Part shown: positions 54,563-64,000 of the stretch, in pieces | How the letters are laid out: the number at the start of each line of letters is the position of its first letter | Position numbering within the stretch: the stretch's first letter is position 1 | Source: Roseovarius sp. M141 | GTDB lineage: Bacteria; Pseudomonadota; Alphaproteobacteria; Rhodobacterales; Rhodobacteraceae | NCBI RefSeq assembly: GCF_024355225.1 | Contig: NZ_VCNH01000008.1 | Span: 558,001 to 622,000, forward strand | Direction of reading: 5' to 3' | DNA length: 64,000 bases | Translations under genes and position numbers: made by a program | Notes under the pieces: model-generated | Seen by the model: only the letters and a program-made list of their open reading frames with translations | Databases searched by the model: none | What the model was told of the DNA's origin: nothing

Positions 54563-56818
54563 TTATCCGACCTTGCACGCCGCCAGCACAGCCATGTTGA
54601 CGATGTCGGTCGCTGTCGATGACGACGAACAGATCTGCACCGACTTATCCAGCCCCGACAGGATCGGGCCGATCACGGTGGCGCCCGCCATTTCCTGCAT
54701 CAACTTGACCGAGATCGAGGCCGAGTGCCGCGCCGGTACGATCAGAATGTTCGCCGGACCGGTCAGGCGCTGGAACGGATAGGCCTCCTGCGCGACCGGA
54801 TTCAGCGCAACATCTACGGTCATCTCGCCTTCGAACTCGAAATCGACGCCGCGTGCCTCCAGAACAGTCGGCGCGCGGTGCATTTTTTCGGCGCGCTCGG
54901 ATTTTGGGTAGCCAAAGGTGGAAAAGCTGACAAAAGCCACACGCGGCTCCAGCCCCAGATTGCGGGCAACCGTCGCGGCGCGTTCGGCGATATCGGCCAG
55001 ATCATTCTCGTCCGGCCATTCCTGCACCAATGTGTCAGCGATCAGCACGATGCGTCCCTTGTACATCAGGGCGGTGACACCCGCGACGCCGTGTTCGGCA
55101 TCCGCATCGAAGACGTGGTTAATCAGATCCAGGATGTAGGTCGATTTGCGCGTCGCCCCGGTGATCAGGCCGTCACCATGCCCATGCGCCAGCATCAGCG
55201 ATGCGAACACATGCCGGTCGCGGCTGGCCAGCCGGTTGATATCGTGGCGATCAAACCCTTTGCGCTTCAGGCGATCATACAGAAAGTTGCGGTATGTCTC
55301 CAGATGTTCGGTGTTGGCGGCGTTCACGATTTCCAATTCGTCCACCGCATCGGCCATGCCCGCCCCCGCCAGATTGGACTTGACCTCATCCGCGCGGCCC
55401 ACGACCAGCGCCTTGCCCATGCCTGCGCGCTGATACTGCACGGCAGCGCGCAACACGCGCAGATCGTCGCCCTCGGCAAAGATCATCCGTGCCTGCGCCT
55501 GGCGCGCCCGCGCGTTGATCGAGCGCATGATGCTGGCCGTCGGGTCCATTCGCGCCTTGAGCGAGGCCTCGTAGGAGTCCATATCGACGATAGGCCGCCG
55601 CGCGGCGCCAGTGTCCATGCACGCCTTGGCCACCGCGGGCGGAATCATGTAAATCAGGCGCGGATCGAACGGCGCGGGGATGATGTAGTCGCGCCCAAAG
55701 GCCAGCTTGCGGCCATAGGCCATGTTCACCTCGTCCGGCACGTCCTGGCGGGCCAGCGCGGCCAATGCCTGCGCGCAGGCGATCTTCATCTCGTCGTTGA
55801 TGGCGCGGGCATGGACGTCCAGCGCGCCGCGAAACAGGTAGGGAAAGCCAAGCACGTTGTTCACCTGATTGGGGTAATCGCTGCGCCCGGTGGCAACGAT
55901 GGCATCCTCGCGCACGGCATGCGCCTCCTCCGGGGTGATTTCCGGGTCGGGGTTGGCCATGGCAAAGATCACCGGATCGGGCGCCATGCTGGCGACCATG
56001 TCCTGTGTCACCGCTCCCTTGGCCGACACGCCCAGAAACACGTCGGCGCCCTCCATCGCGTCCGCCAGCGAGCGTCGGTCCGTTTCGACCGCATGCGCGG
56101 ATTTCCACTGGTTCATCCCGTCCGAGCGGCCCTGATAGATCACCCCCTTGGTGTCGCACATCATGGTATTCTCGTGCCGCGCGCCCATTGTTTTCAACAG
56201 CTCAAGGCAGGCAATCCCCGCCGCCCCGGCCCCGTTCAGCACGATGCGGACATCCTCGATCTTCTTGCCAGATAGATGCAGCGCGTTGATCAGACCTGCC
56301 GCGCAGATCACCGCCGTGCCGTGCTGGTCGTCGTGAAAGACGGGGATGTCCATCTCTTCCTTCAGGCGCTGCTCGATGATAAAGCATTCCGGCGCCTTGA
56401 TATCCTCGAGGTTGATGCCGCCGAATGTCGGCCCCATCAGGCGCACCGCGTTGCAGAATTCGTCCGCGTCTTCTGTATCCAGCTCGATATCGATGGAATT
56501 CACGTCGGCAAAGCGTTTGAACAGCACCGCCTTGCCTTCCATCACCGGCTTGGACGCCAGCGCGCCCAGATTGCCCAGCCCCAAAACGGCAGTGCCGTTG
56601 GAAATCACGGCGACCAGATTGCCCTTGTTCGTATAGTCATAAGCCGCTTCCGGGGTATCCTGAATGGCAAGGCATGGAACGGCCACCCCCGGCGAATAGG
56701 CCAGGCTCAGATCGCGCTGCGTCGTCATCGGGACGGTCGCGGTAATCTCGAACTTCCCCGGTGTCGGCTCTAGGTGAAAGGCCAGCGCCTCTTCTGGGGT
56801 GAACTTTGGGTTTGCCAT
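54563..56818 (-). CDS. maeB: NADP-dependent malic enzyme (MaeB type, with phosphotransacetylase-like domain)
   Basis: The 751-residue protein decarboxylates malate to pyruvate with NADP+. Domain order is a malic-enzyme N-terminal domain (SLAYSPGVAVPCLAI, PVFHDDQHGTAVI), an NAD-binding domain (VLNGAGAAGIACLELL, MANPDPEITPEEA) and a C-terminal phosphotransacetylase-like domain (from ~residue 430), which is inactive as an enzyme but regulates activity in related proteins. Length is typical of the hybrid class. It is divergent from mutS. Confidence 0.96.
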   Translation of the reverse strand: MANPKFTPEEALAFHLEPTPGKFEITATVPMTTQRDLSLAYSPGVAVPCLAIQDTPEAAYDYTNKGNLVAVISNGTAVLGLGNLGALASKPVMEGKAVLFKRFADVNSIDIELDTEDADEFCNAVRLMGPTFGGINLEDIKAPECFIIEQRLKEEMDIPVFHDDQHGTAVICAAGLINALHLSGKKIEDVRIVLNGAGAAGIACLELLKTMGARHENTMMCDTKGVIYQGRSDGMNQWKSAHAVETDRRSLADAMEGADVFLGVSAKGAVTQDMVASMAPDPVIFAMANPDPEITPEEAHAVREDAIVATGRSDYPNQVNNVLGFPYLFRGALDVHARAINDEMKIACAQALAALARQDVPDEVNMAYGRKLAFGRDYIIPAPFDPRLIYMIPPAVAKACMDTGAARRPIVDMDSYEASLKARMDPTASIMRSINARARQAQARMIFAEGDDLRVLRAAVQYQRAGMGKALVVGRADEVKSNLAGAGMADAVDELEIVNAANTEHLETYRNFLYDRLKRKGFDRHDINRLASRDRHVFASLMLAHGHGDGLITGATRKSTYILDLINHVFDADAEHGVAGVTALMYKGRIVLIADTLVQEWPDENDLADIAERAATVARNLGLEPRVAFVSFSTFGYPKSERAEKMHRAPTVLEARGVDFEFEGEMTVDVALNPVAQEAYPFQRLTGPANILIVPARHSASISVKLMQEMAGATVIGPILSGLDKSVQICSSSSTATDIVNMAVLAACKVG

Positions 56819-56952
56819 GTGCGCGTGCGTCCTGAAAATGGGTTTGATCCTTGCATAACCGTCTAATGCGTCCGCCTCAACAGGTCAGACATTCGGGGCT
56901 TTCGCAGCGCGGCGTTGGTTTGTAGGTTCGCGCCGATAATAGGGAGCATGCA

Positions 56953-59601
56953 GTGACCACCGACACAGTCACGCCGATGATGGCGCAGTATCTGGACATC
57001 AAGGCCGAGCATCAGGACGCCCTGCTGTTCTATCGCATGGGCGATTTCTACGAGCTTTTCTTTGACGATGCCGCCCTCGCCGCCGAGGCGCTGGATATCG
57101 CGCTGACAAAACGCGGCAAACATGCGGGCAAGGATATCGCCATGTGCGGTGTGCCCTTCCACGCGGCCGAGGGGTATCTGCTGACGCTGATCCGCAAGGG
57201 GTTTCGCGTCGCGGTCTGCGAGCAGCTGGAAAACCCGGCCGAGGCAAAGAAACGCGGCGGAAAATCCGTGGTCAAACGCGGCGTCGTTCGGCTGGTCACA
57301 CCCGGCACCCTGACCGAGGAATCGCTGCTGGAGGCGCGCCGTCACAATTACCTGGCCGCCATCGCGGAGGTGCGCGGCGCGCATGCGCTGGCCTGGAGCG
57401 ATATTTCGACCGGCGCCCTGCATGTGATGTCGCTGGAGGCGGCGCGCATCGGCCCGGAACTGGCCCGCCTCAGCCCGAGCGAAGTGTTGATTGCTGACGG
57501 ATCAGAGACTGATTTGGCCGGTTTAGTGACTGAATCGGGCGCTGCAGTCACACCCTTGGGCCGCTCGGCGTTCGACAGCACCGGCGCGGCAGCGCGGCTA
57601 TGTGCGCTGTTTGGCGTCACTTCTCTGGATGCGTTCGGCCCGTTCGAACGGGCCGAAATCGCCGCCTTGGGCGCCGTGGTTGAATATCTGGAGATCACGC
57701 AGAAGGGCAAGCTGCCCCTGCTCCAGCCGCCGCAGCGCGAAAACCTGGCCGGTGTCATGCAGATCGATTCCGCCACAAGGCGCAATCTGGAACTGACGCA
57801 CGCGCTGTCGGGCGGCCGGGCGGGCACCTTGCTGTCAGTCATGGACCGCACGGTTACCGCGGGCGGCGCGCGTCTGCTTGAACGCCGCTTGTCCGCGCCG
57901 TCACGGCGGCTGGACGTCATTCAGGTCCGGCTGGATAGGGTATCCTTTGCCGTGGAGCGGTCTGGCTTTAGACAATCTCTGCGCGATCATCTGCGCAAGG
58001 TGCCCGACCTTGACCGCGCGCTGTCGCGTCTGGGGCTGGATCGCGGCGGGCCGCGTGATCTGGCCGCCGTGCGCAACGCGCTGGAGGGCGCAGAAGCCAT
58101 CGCCATCTTGATGCGCCGTGACGATATACAGCCTGAACTTGCGCAGCTGGCCGATGATCTGACCGGCCATGATACGCTGGCCGATCTGCTGGATCAGGCG
58201 CTGATCGCCGAGCCGCCGCATCTGGCGCGCGACGGCGGGTTTATTGCTGCGGGATATGATTCCGACCTGGATGAGGCCCGCCAGCTGCGCGACGAAGGGC
58301 GCGGCGTCATCGCGAAAATGCAGGCGGAATACGCGCAGCAGACCGGAATTTCGTCGCTAAAGATAAAACATAACAATGTCTTAGGATATTTTGTCGATGT
58401 CACGGCGACCCATGCGGAAAAAATGCTGTCTGCGCCGCTGAGCGAGACGTTTAAACATCGGCAGACCACGGCAAATCAGGTGCGGTTTACCACCGTTGCG
58501 CTATCCGAAATGGAAACGCGTATCCTGAACGCCGGCGGTCGCGCACTTGAGATCGAAAAACGGCTGTTTGATACGCTGAGAACTGCCATTCTGGCCGATG
58601 CTGCAAAGCTGACTCAGGCGGCCCGCGCGCTGGCCGAGCTCGATCTGAGCGCCGCGCTGGCCGATCTGGCCGTCGAATGTGGCTGGTGCCGCCCCGACGT
58701 CGATGACAGCCGGGCGCTGAAAATCGTGCAGGGCCGCCACCCGGTCGTGGAACACGCCCTGCGCACGCAAGGCAGCGGGCCGTTCGTGGCCAATGATTGC
58801 ACACTGGGCGCGGCCAGCGACATCTGGCTGCTGACCGGCCCGAACATGGCGGGTAAATCCACGTTCCTGCGGCAGAATGCGCTGATCGTCCTTTTGGCGC
58901 AAACCGGCAGCTTCGTGCCTGCCAAATCAGCCCATGTCGGCATGATCAGCCAGTTGTTCAGCCGCGTCGGGGCCTCGGATGATCTGGCGCGGGGCCGGTC
59001 GACCTTTATGGTCGAGATGGTCGAAACCGCCGCGATCCTCAATCAGGCTGACGACAAGGCGCTGGTGATCCTGGATGAGATCGGGCGCGGCACGGCAACC
59101 TATGACGGGCTGTCCATCGCCTGGGCCACGCTGGAACATCTGCACGAGGTCAATAGCTGCCGCGCCCTGTTTGCCACCCACTACCATGAACTGACCAACC
59201 TGACGGAGAAACTCGCCCGCGTCGATAACGCCACCGTCACCGTCAAGGAACACGAGGGCGACGTCATTTTCCTGCACGAGGTCCGGCGCGGCGCCGCCGA
59301 CCGGTCCTATGGTGTGCAGGTGGCGAAACTGGCCGGGTTGCCGCACACGGTGATCGAGCGCGCACGCGTCGTCCTGGACGCCCTGGAGCGGGGCGAACGC
59401 GAAGGCGGCAGCGCGCGGCAGGCCCTGATCGACGATTTGCCACTGTTCTCCAGCCGCCCGGTGCCGCCGCCTGTCAAAACCGCGCCGTCAAAGGTCGAAG
59501 CCGCCGTAAGAGGCATCTTGCCCGATGATCTGAGTCCGCGCGACGCGCTTCAGATCATTTACGATCTAAAAGCGATGCTGGATCAGGCTGGATCGAACTA
59601 A
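56953..59601 (+). CDS. mutS: DNA mismatch repair protein MutS
   Basis: The 882-residue mismatch sensor starts with TPMMAQYLDIKAEHQDALLF and YRMGDFYELFFDDA (mismatch-binding domain). The ATPase domain near the C-terminus has Walker A GPNMAGKSTFLRQNAL, Walker B LVILDEIGRGTATYDGLS and FATHYHELTNL. The start codon is GTG 56953, inferred from the family start; downstream Met residues are alternatives. Length and domain order are normal. It is divergent from maeB and followed by a strong terminator. Confidence 0.97.
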   Translation: MTTDTVTPMMAQYLDIKAEHQDALLFYRMGDFYELFFDDAALAAEALDIALTKRGKHAGKDIAMCGVPFHAAEGYLLTLIRKGFRVAVCEQLENPAEAKKRGGKSVVKRGVVRLVTPGTLTEESLLEARRHNYLAAIAEVRGAHALAWSDISTGALHVMSLEAARIGPELARLSPSEVLIADGSETDLAGLVTESGAAVTPLGRSAFDSTGAAARLCALFGVTSLDAFGPFERAEIAALGAVVEYLEITQKGKLPLLQPPQRENLAGVMQIDSATRRNLELTHALSGGRAGTLLSVMDRTVTAGGARLLERRLSAPSRRLDVIQVRLDRVSFAVERSGFRQSLRDHLRKVPDLDRALSRLGLDRGGPRDLAAVRNALEGAEAIAILMRRDDIQPELAQLADDLTGHDTLADLLDQALIAEPPHLARDGGFIAAGYDSDLDEARQLRDEGRGVIAKMQAEYAQQTGISSLKIKHNNVLGYFVDVTATHAEKMLSAPLSETFKHRQTTANQVRFTTVALSEMETRILNAGGRALEIEKRLFDTLRTAILADAAKLTQAARALAELDLSAALADLAVECGWCRPDVDDSRALKIVQGRHPVVEHALRTQGSGPFVANDCTLGAASDIWLLTGPNMAGKSTFLRQNALIVLLAQTGSFVPAKSAHVGMISQLFSRVGASDDLARGRSTFMVEMVETAAILNQADDKALVILDEIGRGTATYDGLSIAWATLEHLHEVNSCRALFATHYHELTNLTEKLARVDNATVTVKEHEGDVIFLHEVRRGAADRSYGVQVAKLAGLPHTVIERARVVLDALERGEREGGSARQALIDDLPLFSSRPVPPPVKTAPSKVEAAVRGILPDDLSPRDALQIIYDLKAMLDQAGSN

Positions 59602-59603
59602 CG

Positions 59604-59639
59604 CAAAGACGCCCCGAACGGCCATTCGGGGCGTCTTTG
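59604..59639. terminator. Bidirectional terminator between mutS and grpE
   Basis: A perfect 15-bp inverted repeat (59604-59618 with 59625-59639, 6-nt loop) carries A's at the left foot and T's at the right foot, so it works for mutS (plus strand) and grpE (minus strand). It begins 3 nt after the mutS stop and lies 23 nt from the grpE stop. Confidence 0.9.
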
Positions 59640-59661
59640 TTTCACGGTTTCAGTGCAGCGT

Positions 59662-60222
59662 TCAGCCCTGCATCGACGACACGCCCACCTGCGCCGGGCG
59701 CAGTATGCGGTCGTGCAGCATGAATCCCTCGGCCGAGACCTGGATGATGTCGCCGGCCTTGGTCCCCGGCAACGGCGCCTCGAACATCGCCTCGTGATGC
59801 TGCGGATCAAACCGGTCCCCGACCTGCGGCGACACGATGCGCACGCCGTGCCGGGCGAAGATCGCGATCAGCTCGCGCATCGTTAGCTCGATCCCTTCGA
59901 TCAGGGCCGCGGACGCTTCGCGCTGATCCTCGCCAATCGAATCGACGGCGCGTTTCATGTTGTCATAGACCGGCAGCAGATCGCGGGCCAGTTTGGACCC
60001 ACCGTAATTTTCAGCCTCGCGGCGATCCCTGTCCGCACGCTTGCGCACGTTTTCAGCGTCCGCCAACGCGCGCAGGAACTTGTCGTGAAACTTGTCCCGC
60101 TCGGCCCGGAGCGAATCCAGCTCGATCGCCTCGTCGGAGATTTCGGCTCCGGCGTCGTCATACGCTTCGGCCTCGGCCTCTGCGATGTCATCCAGAAAAT
60201 CGTTCTCGTTGCGCTCTGCCAT
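59662..60222 (-). CDS. grpE: Nucleotide exchange factor GrpE
   Basis: The 186-residue cochaperone releases ADP from DnaK. It has an acidic N-terminus (NENDFLDDIAEAEAEAYDD), a long coiled coil (LRAERDKFHDKFLRALADAENVRKR) and the C-terminal beta domain RFDPQHHEAMFEAP and ISAEGF-like VSAEGFMLHDRILRPAQVGVS. The start 60222 (MAERNENDFL) is used; an upstream Met at 60237 overlaps the hrcA end. It is the second gene after hrcA. Confidence 0.96.
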   Translation of the reverse strand: MAERNENDFLDDIAEAEAEAYDDAGAEISDEAIELDSLRAERDKFHDKFLRALADAENVRKRADRDRREAENYGGSKLARDLLPVYDNMKRAVDSIGEDQREASAALIEGIELTMRELIAIFARHGVRIVSPQVGDRFDPQHHEAMFEAPLPGTKAGDIIQVSAEGFMLHDRILRPAQVGVSSMQG

Positions 60223-60233
60223 GTCATAGTCCT

Positions 60234-61298
60234 TCAACTTCTGTCGGCGATCAGCTTGCCCACCAGCTGCGCCGTATAATTCACGATCGGAACGATCCGC
60301 CCATAATTCAGCCGTGTGGGTCCAATGACCCCCACGGCACCGACGATCTTCCGGTCAGCGTTCATATATGGAGAGACAACCAAAGAGGAACCCGAAAGTG
60401 AGAAAAGTTTGTTCTCAGACCCGATAAAGATGCGCACACCCTCGCCCTCGTCCGCCAGTTCCAGAAAATTGGCAATGTCGCGCTTGCGCTCCAGATCATC
60501 GAACAGCGTTCGTATCCGCTCCAGCTCGCCCTCATCTCCACCTGCGTTCAACAGATGGGACCGGCCCCGCACGATCAGGCGCTCCGGCCCCTCACCCTCT
60601 CCGGCCCAGACGGCAAGGCCGCTTTCGACCATCGCATGGGCCAGTTGATCGATTTCCTGACGGCGGTCCTGAATGTGGCGGGCGATGACGGTCTGCACCT
60701 CGCTCAGCGTCTTGCCCTCGACCAGCGCATTCAGGAAATTCGCAGCCTCGCGCATGGAACTGGGGGTTTGTCCGGGCGGGGGCGCGAAAATCCGGTTTTC
60801 CACATGCCCATCGGCAAAGACCAGAACCACCAGCGCGCGGTCATGGCCCAGCCCGACAAATTCGATATGCTTGATCGGCGCCTCGTGTTTCGGCGCCAGA
60901 ACCAGCGACGCGCCCTGCGTGACACCCGACAGCGTCTGGCCGATCCGGTCCAGCACGCCCGCGACGTCCTGTGCATTGGACGACATGGAGCTGTCCATCA
61001 GCTCGCGGTCGGCGGTTTGCAGATCGCCAACCTCCAACAGACCGTCGACAAACATACGCAGCCCGCTTTGCGTGGGGATACGGCCGGCACTGACATGCGG
61101 GCTGTCCAGCAGGCCCATGTATTCGAGGTCCTGCATGACATTGCGCACGGTCGCGGCGCTGATCTTCTCGCTCATGTCGCGGGTCAGGTTGCGCGATCCG
61201 ACGGGCGATCCGGTCGACAGATACCCCTCTACCACCCGGCGAAACACCTCGCGGGAGCGGTCGTTCATCTCTTCCAGCAGTTTTCTGCCGTCGCTCAT
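60234..61298 (-). CDS. hrcA: Heat-inducible transcription repressor HrcA
   Basis: The 354-residue repressor represses groESL-type operons by binding CIRCE. It has an N-terminal winged helix ([34 protein letters not shown]), then [10 protein letters not shown] and a dimerisation domain ([24 protein letters not shown]). The start 61298 ([18 protein letters not shown]) fits the family start. No CIRCE inverted repeat is seen in this window. It heads the hrcA-grpE operon. Confidence 0.96.
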   Translation of the reverse strand: MSDGRKLLEEMNDRSREVFRRVVEGYLSTGSPVGSRNLTRDMSEKISAATVRNVMQDLEYMGLLDSPHVSAGRIPTQSGLRMFVDGLLEVGDLQTADRELMDSSMSSNAQDVAGVLDRIGQTLSGVTQGASLVLAPKHEAPIKHIEFVGLGHDRALVVLVFADGHVENRIFAPPPGQTPSSMREAANFLNALVEGKTLSEVQTVIARHIQDRRQEIDQLAHAMVESGLAVWAGEGEGPERLIVRGRSHLLNAGGDEGELERIRTLFDDLERKRDIANFLELADEGEGVRIFIGSENKLFSLSGSSLVVSPYMNADRKIVGAVGVIGPTRLNYGRIVPIVNYTAQLVGKLIADRS

Positions 61299-61380
61299 CT
61301 CGGGTTCCTTGCGTTGCACGGCAGTTAAGGCCGCCTTTCGCCCCACGTCAATCGGGGTTGCCATACCAGCCCGCGCCCCT

Positions 61381-61404
61381 GTATTGGCGCGGTAAACAGC
61401 CAAG
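61381..61404 (-). promoter_or_regulatory. Candidate heat-shock (RpoH-type) promoter of hrcA-grpE
   Basis: On the minus strand CTTGGC (61399-61404) is followed after 11 nt by CCAATAC (61381-61387), which resembles the CTTG ... CCNATNT pattern of sigma-32 promoters. It is 83 nt upstream of the hrcA start. The match is partial, so this is only a candidate. Confidence 0.3.
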
Positions 61405-61414
61405 AGGTATCACC

Positions 61415-62131
61415 ATGCGCCCGTCCGGACGAGAACTAAGCGAAATGCGTGCCGTTTCAATCGAAACCGGCGTGACAAAACATGCCGAAGGATCCTGCAT
61501 GATCCGCATCGGCGACACCCATGTATTGTGCACCGCCACGATTGAGGACCGCGTACCGCCCTTCATCAAGGGGTCTGGGCTGGGCTGGGTCACCGCAGAA
61601 TACGGCATGTTGCCCCGGTCGACAACATCGCGCATGCGCCGCGAGGCAACCGCCGGCAAGCAAGGCGGCCGCACCGTCGAAATCCAGCGCCTGATCGGGC
61701 GCAGCCTGCGCGCGGGCGTTGACCGCGTGGCACTGGGCGAACGCCAGATCACCGTCGATTGCGATGTCATTCAGGCCGACGGCGGCACCCGCTGCGCTGC
61801 CATCACCGGCGGCTGGGTCGCGCTGAAGCTGGCCGTGCAGAAGCTGATCAAGACCGGCGCCGTCGTGTCCGACCCGCTGGTTGATCCGGTCGCGGCGGTG
61901 TCCTGCGGGCTCTATGCCGGGCAGGCCGTGCTGGATCTGGATTACCCCGAAGATAGCGAGGCAGGCGTCGACGGAAATTTCATCATGACCCAGTCAGGCA
62001 AATTGATCGAAGTGCAGATGTCCGCCGAAGGCGCCACATTCAACCGCGATCAGATGAACCAGTTGATGGACCTTGCTGAAATAGGCGTGGCGCAACTGGC
62101 CGCAGCCCAACTGGCAGCGGTCAATGCGTAA
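61415..62131 (+). CDS. rph: Ribonuclease PH
   Basis: The 238-residue phosphorolytic exoribonuclease trims tRNA 3' ends. It has [63 protein letters not shown] [16 protein letters not shown], and [15 protein letters not shown]. Length is standard. The start 61415 is preferred over the longer frame to 61358 because the family starts here. Its stop overlaps the rdgB start by 8 bp. Confidence 0.97.
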   Translation: MRPSGRELSEMRAVSIETGVTKHAEGSCMIRIGDTHVLCTATIEDRVPPFIKGSGLGWVTAEYGMLPRSTTSRMRREATAGKQGGRTVEIQRLIGRSLRAGVDRVALGERQITVDCDVIQADGGTRCAAITGGWVALKLAVQKLIKTGAVVSDPLVDPVAAVSCGLYAGQAVLDLDYPEDSEAGVDGNFIMTQSGKLIEVQMSAEGATFNRDQMNQLMDLAEIGVAQLAAAQLAAVNA

Positions 62132-62732
62132 ATTCACCGGCGATACGCTGCTGGTGGCAACGCATAACGCAGGCAAGCTGGCGGAGATCGCCAGTTTGCT
62201 ACAGCCCTACGGCATCAAGGTGATCGGCGCCGCCGAGCGCGATCTGGCCGAACCGGACGAGACTGAAACCAGCTTTGCCGGGAACGCGCGGATCAAGGCG
62301 CATGCCGCCGCCGCGGCGAGCGGCCTGCCCTCCCTATCGGATGACTCTGGGATCGAAATCGACGCGCTTGGCGGCGCCCCCGGTGTCTATACAGCAGATT
62401 GGGCCGAAACGCCCGAGGGTCGTGACTTTGCCATGGCAATGACCAAGGCACATGACAAGCTGCGCGCCAACGGCGCGGCCCAGCCATGGTCCGCGCGGTT
62501 CTGCTGCACCTTGGTGCTGGCCTGGCCCGACGGTCATAACGAGGTGTTTCCCGGCACCGTCGAAGGGCGGTTCATCTGGCCAATGCGCGGAGAAAATGGC
62601 CACGGTTATGACCCGATATTCCAGCCCACCGGCTACGACATCACGTTTGCGGAAATGGACCCGGATCTGAAAAACCGCATCAGCCATCGCGCCGATGCCT
62701 TTGCCAGACTGGTGAAGGGCTGCTTTGATTGA
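62124..62732 (+). CDS. rdgB: XTP/dITP diphosphatase (RdgB/HAM1 family)
   Basis: The 202-residue enzyme removes non-canonical purine nucleotides such as dITP and XTP. Seen are [64 protein letters not shown] and [17 protein letters not shown]. It overlaps rph by 8 bp and hemW by 8 bp, so the three form a translationally linked operon. Confidence 0.97.
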   Translation: MRKFTGDTLLVATHNAGKLAEIASLLQPYGIKVIGAAERDLAEPDETETSFAGNARIKAHAAAAASGLPSLSDDSGIEIDALGGAPGVYTADWAETPEGRDFAMAMTKAHDKLRANGAAQPWSARFCCTLVLAWPDGHNEVFPGTVEGRFIWPMRGENGHGYDPIFQPTGYDITFAEMDPDLKNRISHRADAFARLVKGCFD

Positions 62733-63882
62733 AGATTGGCGATATGGGGGTTTTGGCCTCTATCTGCACTGGCCATTCTGTGCGGCCAAATGCCCCTATT
62801 GCGACTTCAACAGCCACGTATCGAACGTCATTGACCACGACGCCTGGCGCACCGCCTACCTGCGCCAGATTGACCGCTATGCCGCATTGACTACGGGCCG
62901 GGTCCTGAATTCGGTGTTCTTCGGCGGCGGCACGCCCAGCCTAATGCCCGCCGAGACGGTTCAGGCGATCCTGGATCGCATACGCCATCATTGGACGCTG
63001 GCGAACGATCTGGAAATAACGCTAGAGGCGAACCCCGGCTCGGTCGAGGCAACGCGTTTCGCCGGTTATGCCGCTGCGGGCGTAAACCGCATTTCCATGG
63101 GCATTCAGGCGCTGAATGACACGGATCTCAGGCGTTTGGGGCGCATCCATTCCGTTGCCGAAGCGCGCGCGGCCTTCGACATTGCCCGGTCCCATTTTGA
63201 TCGGGTCAGCTTTGACTTGATCTATGCCCGGCAGGATCAGACGCTGGCCGATTGGCGCGCCGAACTGTCCGAGGCGCTGTCGATGGCGGTCGACCACCTA
63301 TCCCTTTACCAGTTGACGATCGAGCCGGGCACAGCCTTTGGCGCGCGCCAGGACGCGGGTGGGTTGCGCGGATTGCCAACCGACGATCTGGCCGTCGATA
63401 TGTATGAAGTCACCCGGGACCTGTGCGGCGCGGCGGGCATGCCCGCCTATGAGGTGTCAAATCATGCCGCACCAGGCGCTGAATCGCGGCACAATCTGAT
63501 CTACTGGCGGCAGGGCGACTACATCGGGATCGGGCCAGGCGCGCATGGCAGGCTTACATTGGATGGCACACGTTGGGCGACCGAGGCCTTCTCCAATCCT
63601 GCCAGATGGCTGGGTAGCAGCCATGATGCGAAATCGGAAAAACCCTGGGCCGCTGTCCCCCATCGGGACCGGGCTGGCGAATACCTGATGATGGGCCTGC
63701 GCCTGTCCACCGGGATAGACGTCCTGCGTTACGAAAATCTGGCCAAGGCCCCGCTTGACCCGTCTGTGATAGCCCGGCTGACAGATCTTGGCATGGTCCA
63801 ATTCGACGGCACGACGCTTGCCGCGACCGCGCAAGGGCGGATGCTATTGAATTCCGTCATTACCGAGCTGTTGCCGGACTGA
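62725..63882 (+). CDS. hemW: Radical SAM family haem chaperone HemW
   Basis: The 385-residue radical SAM protein has the CxxxCxxC cluster motif in CAAKCPYCDFNSH (residues ~19-26), FFGGGTPSLM, GVNRISMGIQALND and LYQLTIEPGTAFG. It belongs to the HemN-like group now regarded as haem chaperones; older annotations call it oxygen-independent coproporphyrinogen oxidase. Start is TTG 62725 overlapping rdgB, with no ATG or GTG near it, so the start is inferred from the conserved LYLHWPFC segment position. Confidence 0.94.
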   Translation: MIEDWRYGGFGLYLHWPFCAAKCPYCDFNSHVSNVIDHDAWRTAYLRQIDRYAALTTGRVLNSVFFGGGTPSLMPAETVQAILDRIRHHWTLANDLEITLEANPGSVEATRFAGYAAAGVNRISMGIQALNDTDLRRLGRIHSVAEARAAFDIARSHFDRVSFDLIYARQDQTLADWRAELSEALSMAVDHLSLYQLTIEPGTAFGARQDAGGLRGLPTDDLAVDMYEVTRDLCGAAGMPAYEVSNHAAPGAESRHNLIYWRQGDYIGIGPGAHGRLTLDGTRWATEAFSNPARWLGSSHDAKSEKPWAAVPHRDRAGEYLMMGLRLSTGIDVLRYENLAKAPLDPSVIARLTDLGMVQFDGTTLAATAQGRMLLNSVITELLPD

Positions 63883-63885
63883 GCA

Positions 63886-64000
63886 TTACCTGCCGGTCGA
63901 CATGATGCGGCAAAGCTCGTCGAGCTCGTCCAGCGTCTTGTAACTGATCGTAATGACACCGCTTTCGGCCCCATCTTTATGATCAATGGACACTTTCATC
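63886..64000 (-). CDS. parB: Chromosome-partitioning protein ParB, C-terminal end (truncated by the window edge)
   Basis: Only the last 37 residues are visible (MKVSIDHKDGAESGVITISY, then KTLDELDELCRIMSTGR and stop). This sequence, with VSIDHK, GVITISY and the LDELDELCRIM helix, is the C-terminal dimerisation domain of ParB. The 5' part lies beyond base 64000. It is convergent with hemW, 3 bp apart. The presence of parB suggests that parAB and the replication origin are just outside the window on the right. Confidence 0.85.
   Translation of the reverse strand, partial: MKVSIDHKDGAESGVITISYKTLDELDELCRIMSTGR

Overview
The window is chromosomal DNA of an alphaproteobacterium, most likely a marine Rhodobacteraceae (Roseobacter-group) strain. 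The evidence is the GC-rich, tightly packed gene content (FYDLN-type TIGR02300 protein, a petP-petR-like MarR/response-regulator pair beside a class IV aminotransferase, maeB next to mutS, hrcA-grpE divergent from rph-rdgB-hemW and followed by parB) and a dispersed 3'-UTR motif (GGGTATTTTCACCAAGAAAAA-like) that I associate with this family. The right end (hrcA, grpE, rph, rdgB, hemW, parB) looks like the origin-proximal region of such chromosomes; this is inference.

Layout. 1-3.7 kb is the end of an integrated element: three unrecognised cargo genes and a large serine recombinase whose reading frame runs into, and is terminated by, a host tRNA-Ala(GGC) gene. 3.8-18 kb is core genome: TIGR02300 protein, YgjP-like metallopeptidase, GntR regulator, accA, racemase-like protein, LysE exporter, zapE, clpS, an RsmC-like methyltransferase, an SDR lacking its catalytic lysine, hemF, a secreted EEP-family hydrolase, a membrane protein, leuCD, petR/petP and the ilvE-like aminotransferase.

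19-38 kb is a nitrogen/osmolyte block. It has two complete PotABCD-type ABC importers. The first (19.1-24.4 kb, minus) has a DUF1330 gene inside the operon and a permease with an unusually large periplasmic insertion. It lies beside a class III aminotransferase, an Lrp/AsnC regulator and a metal-ligand-free M24 hydrolase that closely resembles ectoine hydrolase DoeA/EutD, but no DoeB/EutE deacetylase gene is present. A KtrAB-type K+ uptake pair follows. The second importer (32.5-36.4 kb, potFGHI order) is flanked by a SpuC-like polyamine aminotransferase, a GntR/FCD regulator and a PuuB-like FAD oxidase, which together suggest putrescine-type polyamine import and degradation.

38-64 kb returns to housekeeping and metabolism: msrAB, threonine degradation (kbl-tdh), hydantoinase A, queG, two GSTs, mtgA, a saccharopine dehydrogenase, pncB, AMP nucleosidase, HU, a DMT transporter, maeB, mutS, grpE-hrcA, rph-rdgB-hemW and the 3' end of parB.

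No IS element, CRISPR array or rRNA was seen. The items most worth a second look are the tRNA-terminated integrase, the incomplete ectoine-type locus coupled to a Pot-like importer with DUF1330, and the motif found 10-25 nt downstream of several stop codons.
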